This document shows positions 63,942-64,000 of a DNA stretch of 64,000 bases, piece by piece. The notes below the pieces were generated by a model. It was not told the origin of the DNA. It worked only from the letters and a program-made list of their open reading frames with translations, and did no database searches. The translations under genes were made by a program, and so were the position numbers. Within the stretch, counting starts at the first letter, position 1, and each line of letters starts with the position of its first letter. Source of the DNA: Verrucomicrobiaceae bacterium (GTDB lineage: Bacteria; Verrucomicrobiota; Verrucomicrobiia; Verrucomicrobiales; Akkermansiaceae); the NCBI GenBank assembly GCA_027485615.1, contig JAIXQS010000005.1, positions 1 through 64,000 on the forward strand. Direction: 5' to 3'.

Positions 63942-64000
63942 ATTTCCGACACATCTTCCAACTTGCCCCACCGCCCATCCCTGTCTAAATCTCCACCAGC

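Overview
This 64 kb window is high-GC, densely coding chromosomal DNA from a Gram-negative (diderm) bacterium. Lipid A synthesis (lpxD), two Skp/OmpH-like periplasmic chaperones and many predicted lipoproteins support the diderm call. The gene set and style point to Verrucomicrobiota (Verrucomicrobiales-like): a Bacteroidota-type CcsA with a large N-terminal extension, a DUF3127 protein, small secreted EF-hand proteins, many starts without a Shine-Dalgarno motif, and intergenic runs of AAATTTCAAA-like, CTGAAA-like and CTCTGCGGTGAAA-like repeats. This placement is inference; no 16S gene is present. I see no prophage, transposase, CRISPR array or rRNA.

Layout. 0-10 kb: a partial small gene and deoC, an AddB-like nuclease, rodA, then skp-lpxD-terC, a TatD hydrolase with a small partner. 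10-18 kb: a minus-strand block of a second Skp-like gene and the sulfate assimilation genes cysK-cysH-cysI-cysJ, followed by an isolated nuoF. 18-21 kb: translation genes rpmI, rplT, pyrH, frr and a tRNA-Ala(GGC). 21-31 kb: an EF-hand lipoprotein, two transglutaminase-like genes (one decayed), a YyaL-type thioredoxin-domain protein, a DEDD exonuclease, a 33-codon membrane peptide, an enoyl reductase-like gene, tsaE and an M48 protease. 31-42 kb: a DinG-type helicase, a VTT membrane protein, dxr-cdsA, a three-EF-hand protein, an aldo/keto reductase, a D-amino-acid dehydrogenase, a fatty acid hydroxylase and gpmI. 42-48 kb: a cytochrome c maturation operon (lipoprotein-resB-ccsA) ending in an AlkB-like gene, then psd and DUF3127. 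48-53 kb: a compact catabolic operon (DapA-like lyase, LacI regulator, sugar phosphate isomerase/epimerase, Gfo/Idh dehydrogenase) behind a perfect palindromic operator. 53-64 kb: a Doc/AbrB toxin-antitoxin pair, a beta-propeller protein, fur, ruvB, yqeY, a secreted OB-fold/hydrolase gene with a decayed tandem copy, hflX, an L,D-transpeptidase, a PpiC isomerase, an FAD oxidoreductase and an MnmM-like methyltransferase.

Most of the window is housekeeping. The parts that best reward a second look are the 48.7-52.9 kb catabolic operon, whose lyase lacks hallmark DapA residues; the dispersed intergenic repeat families; two degenerating duplicate genes; the terC start with no usual start codon; and the very small membrane protein. 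I did not find a clear new defence or mobile system. Coordinates of starts were chosen by homology to known N-termini and signal peptides, so many differ from the ORF track.
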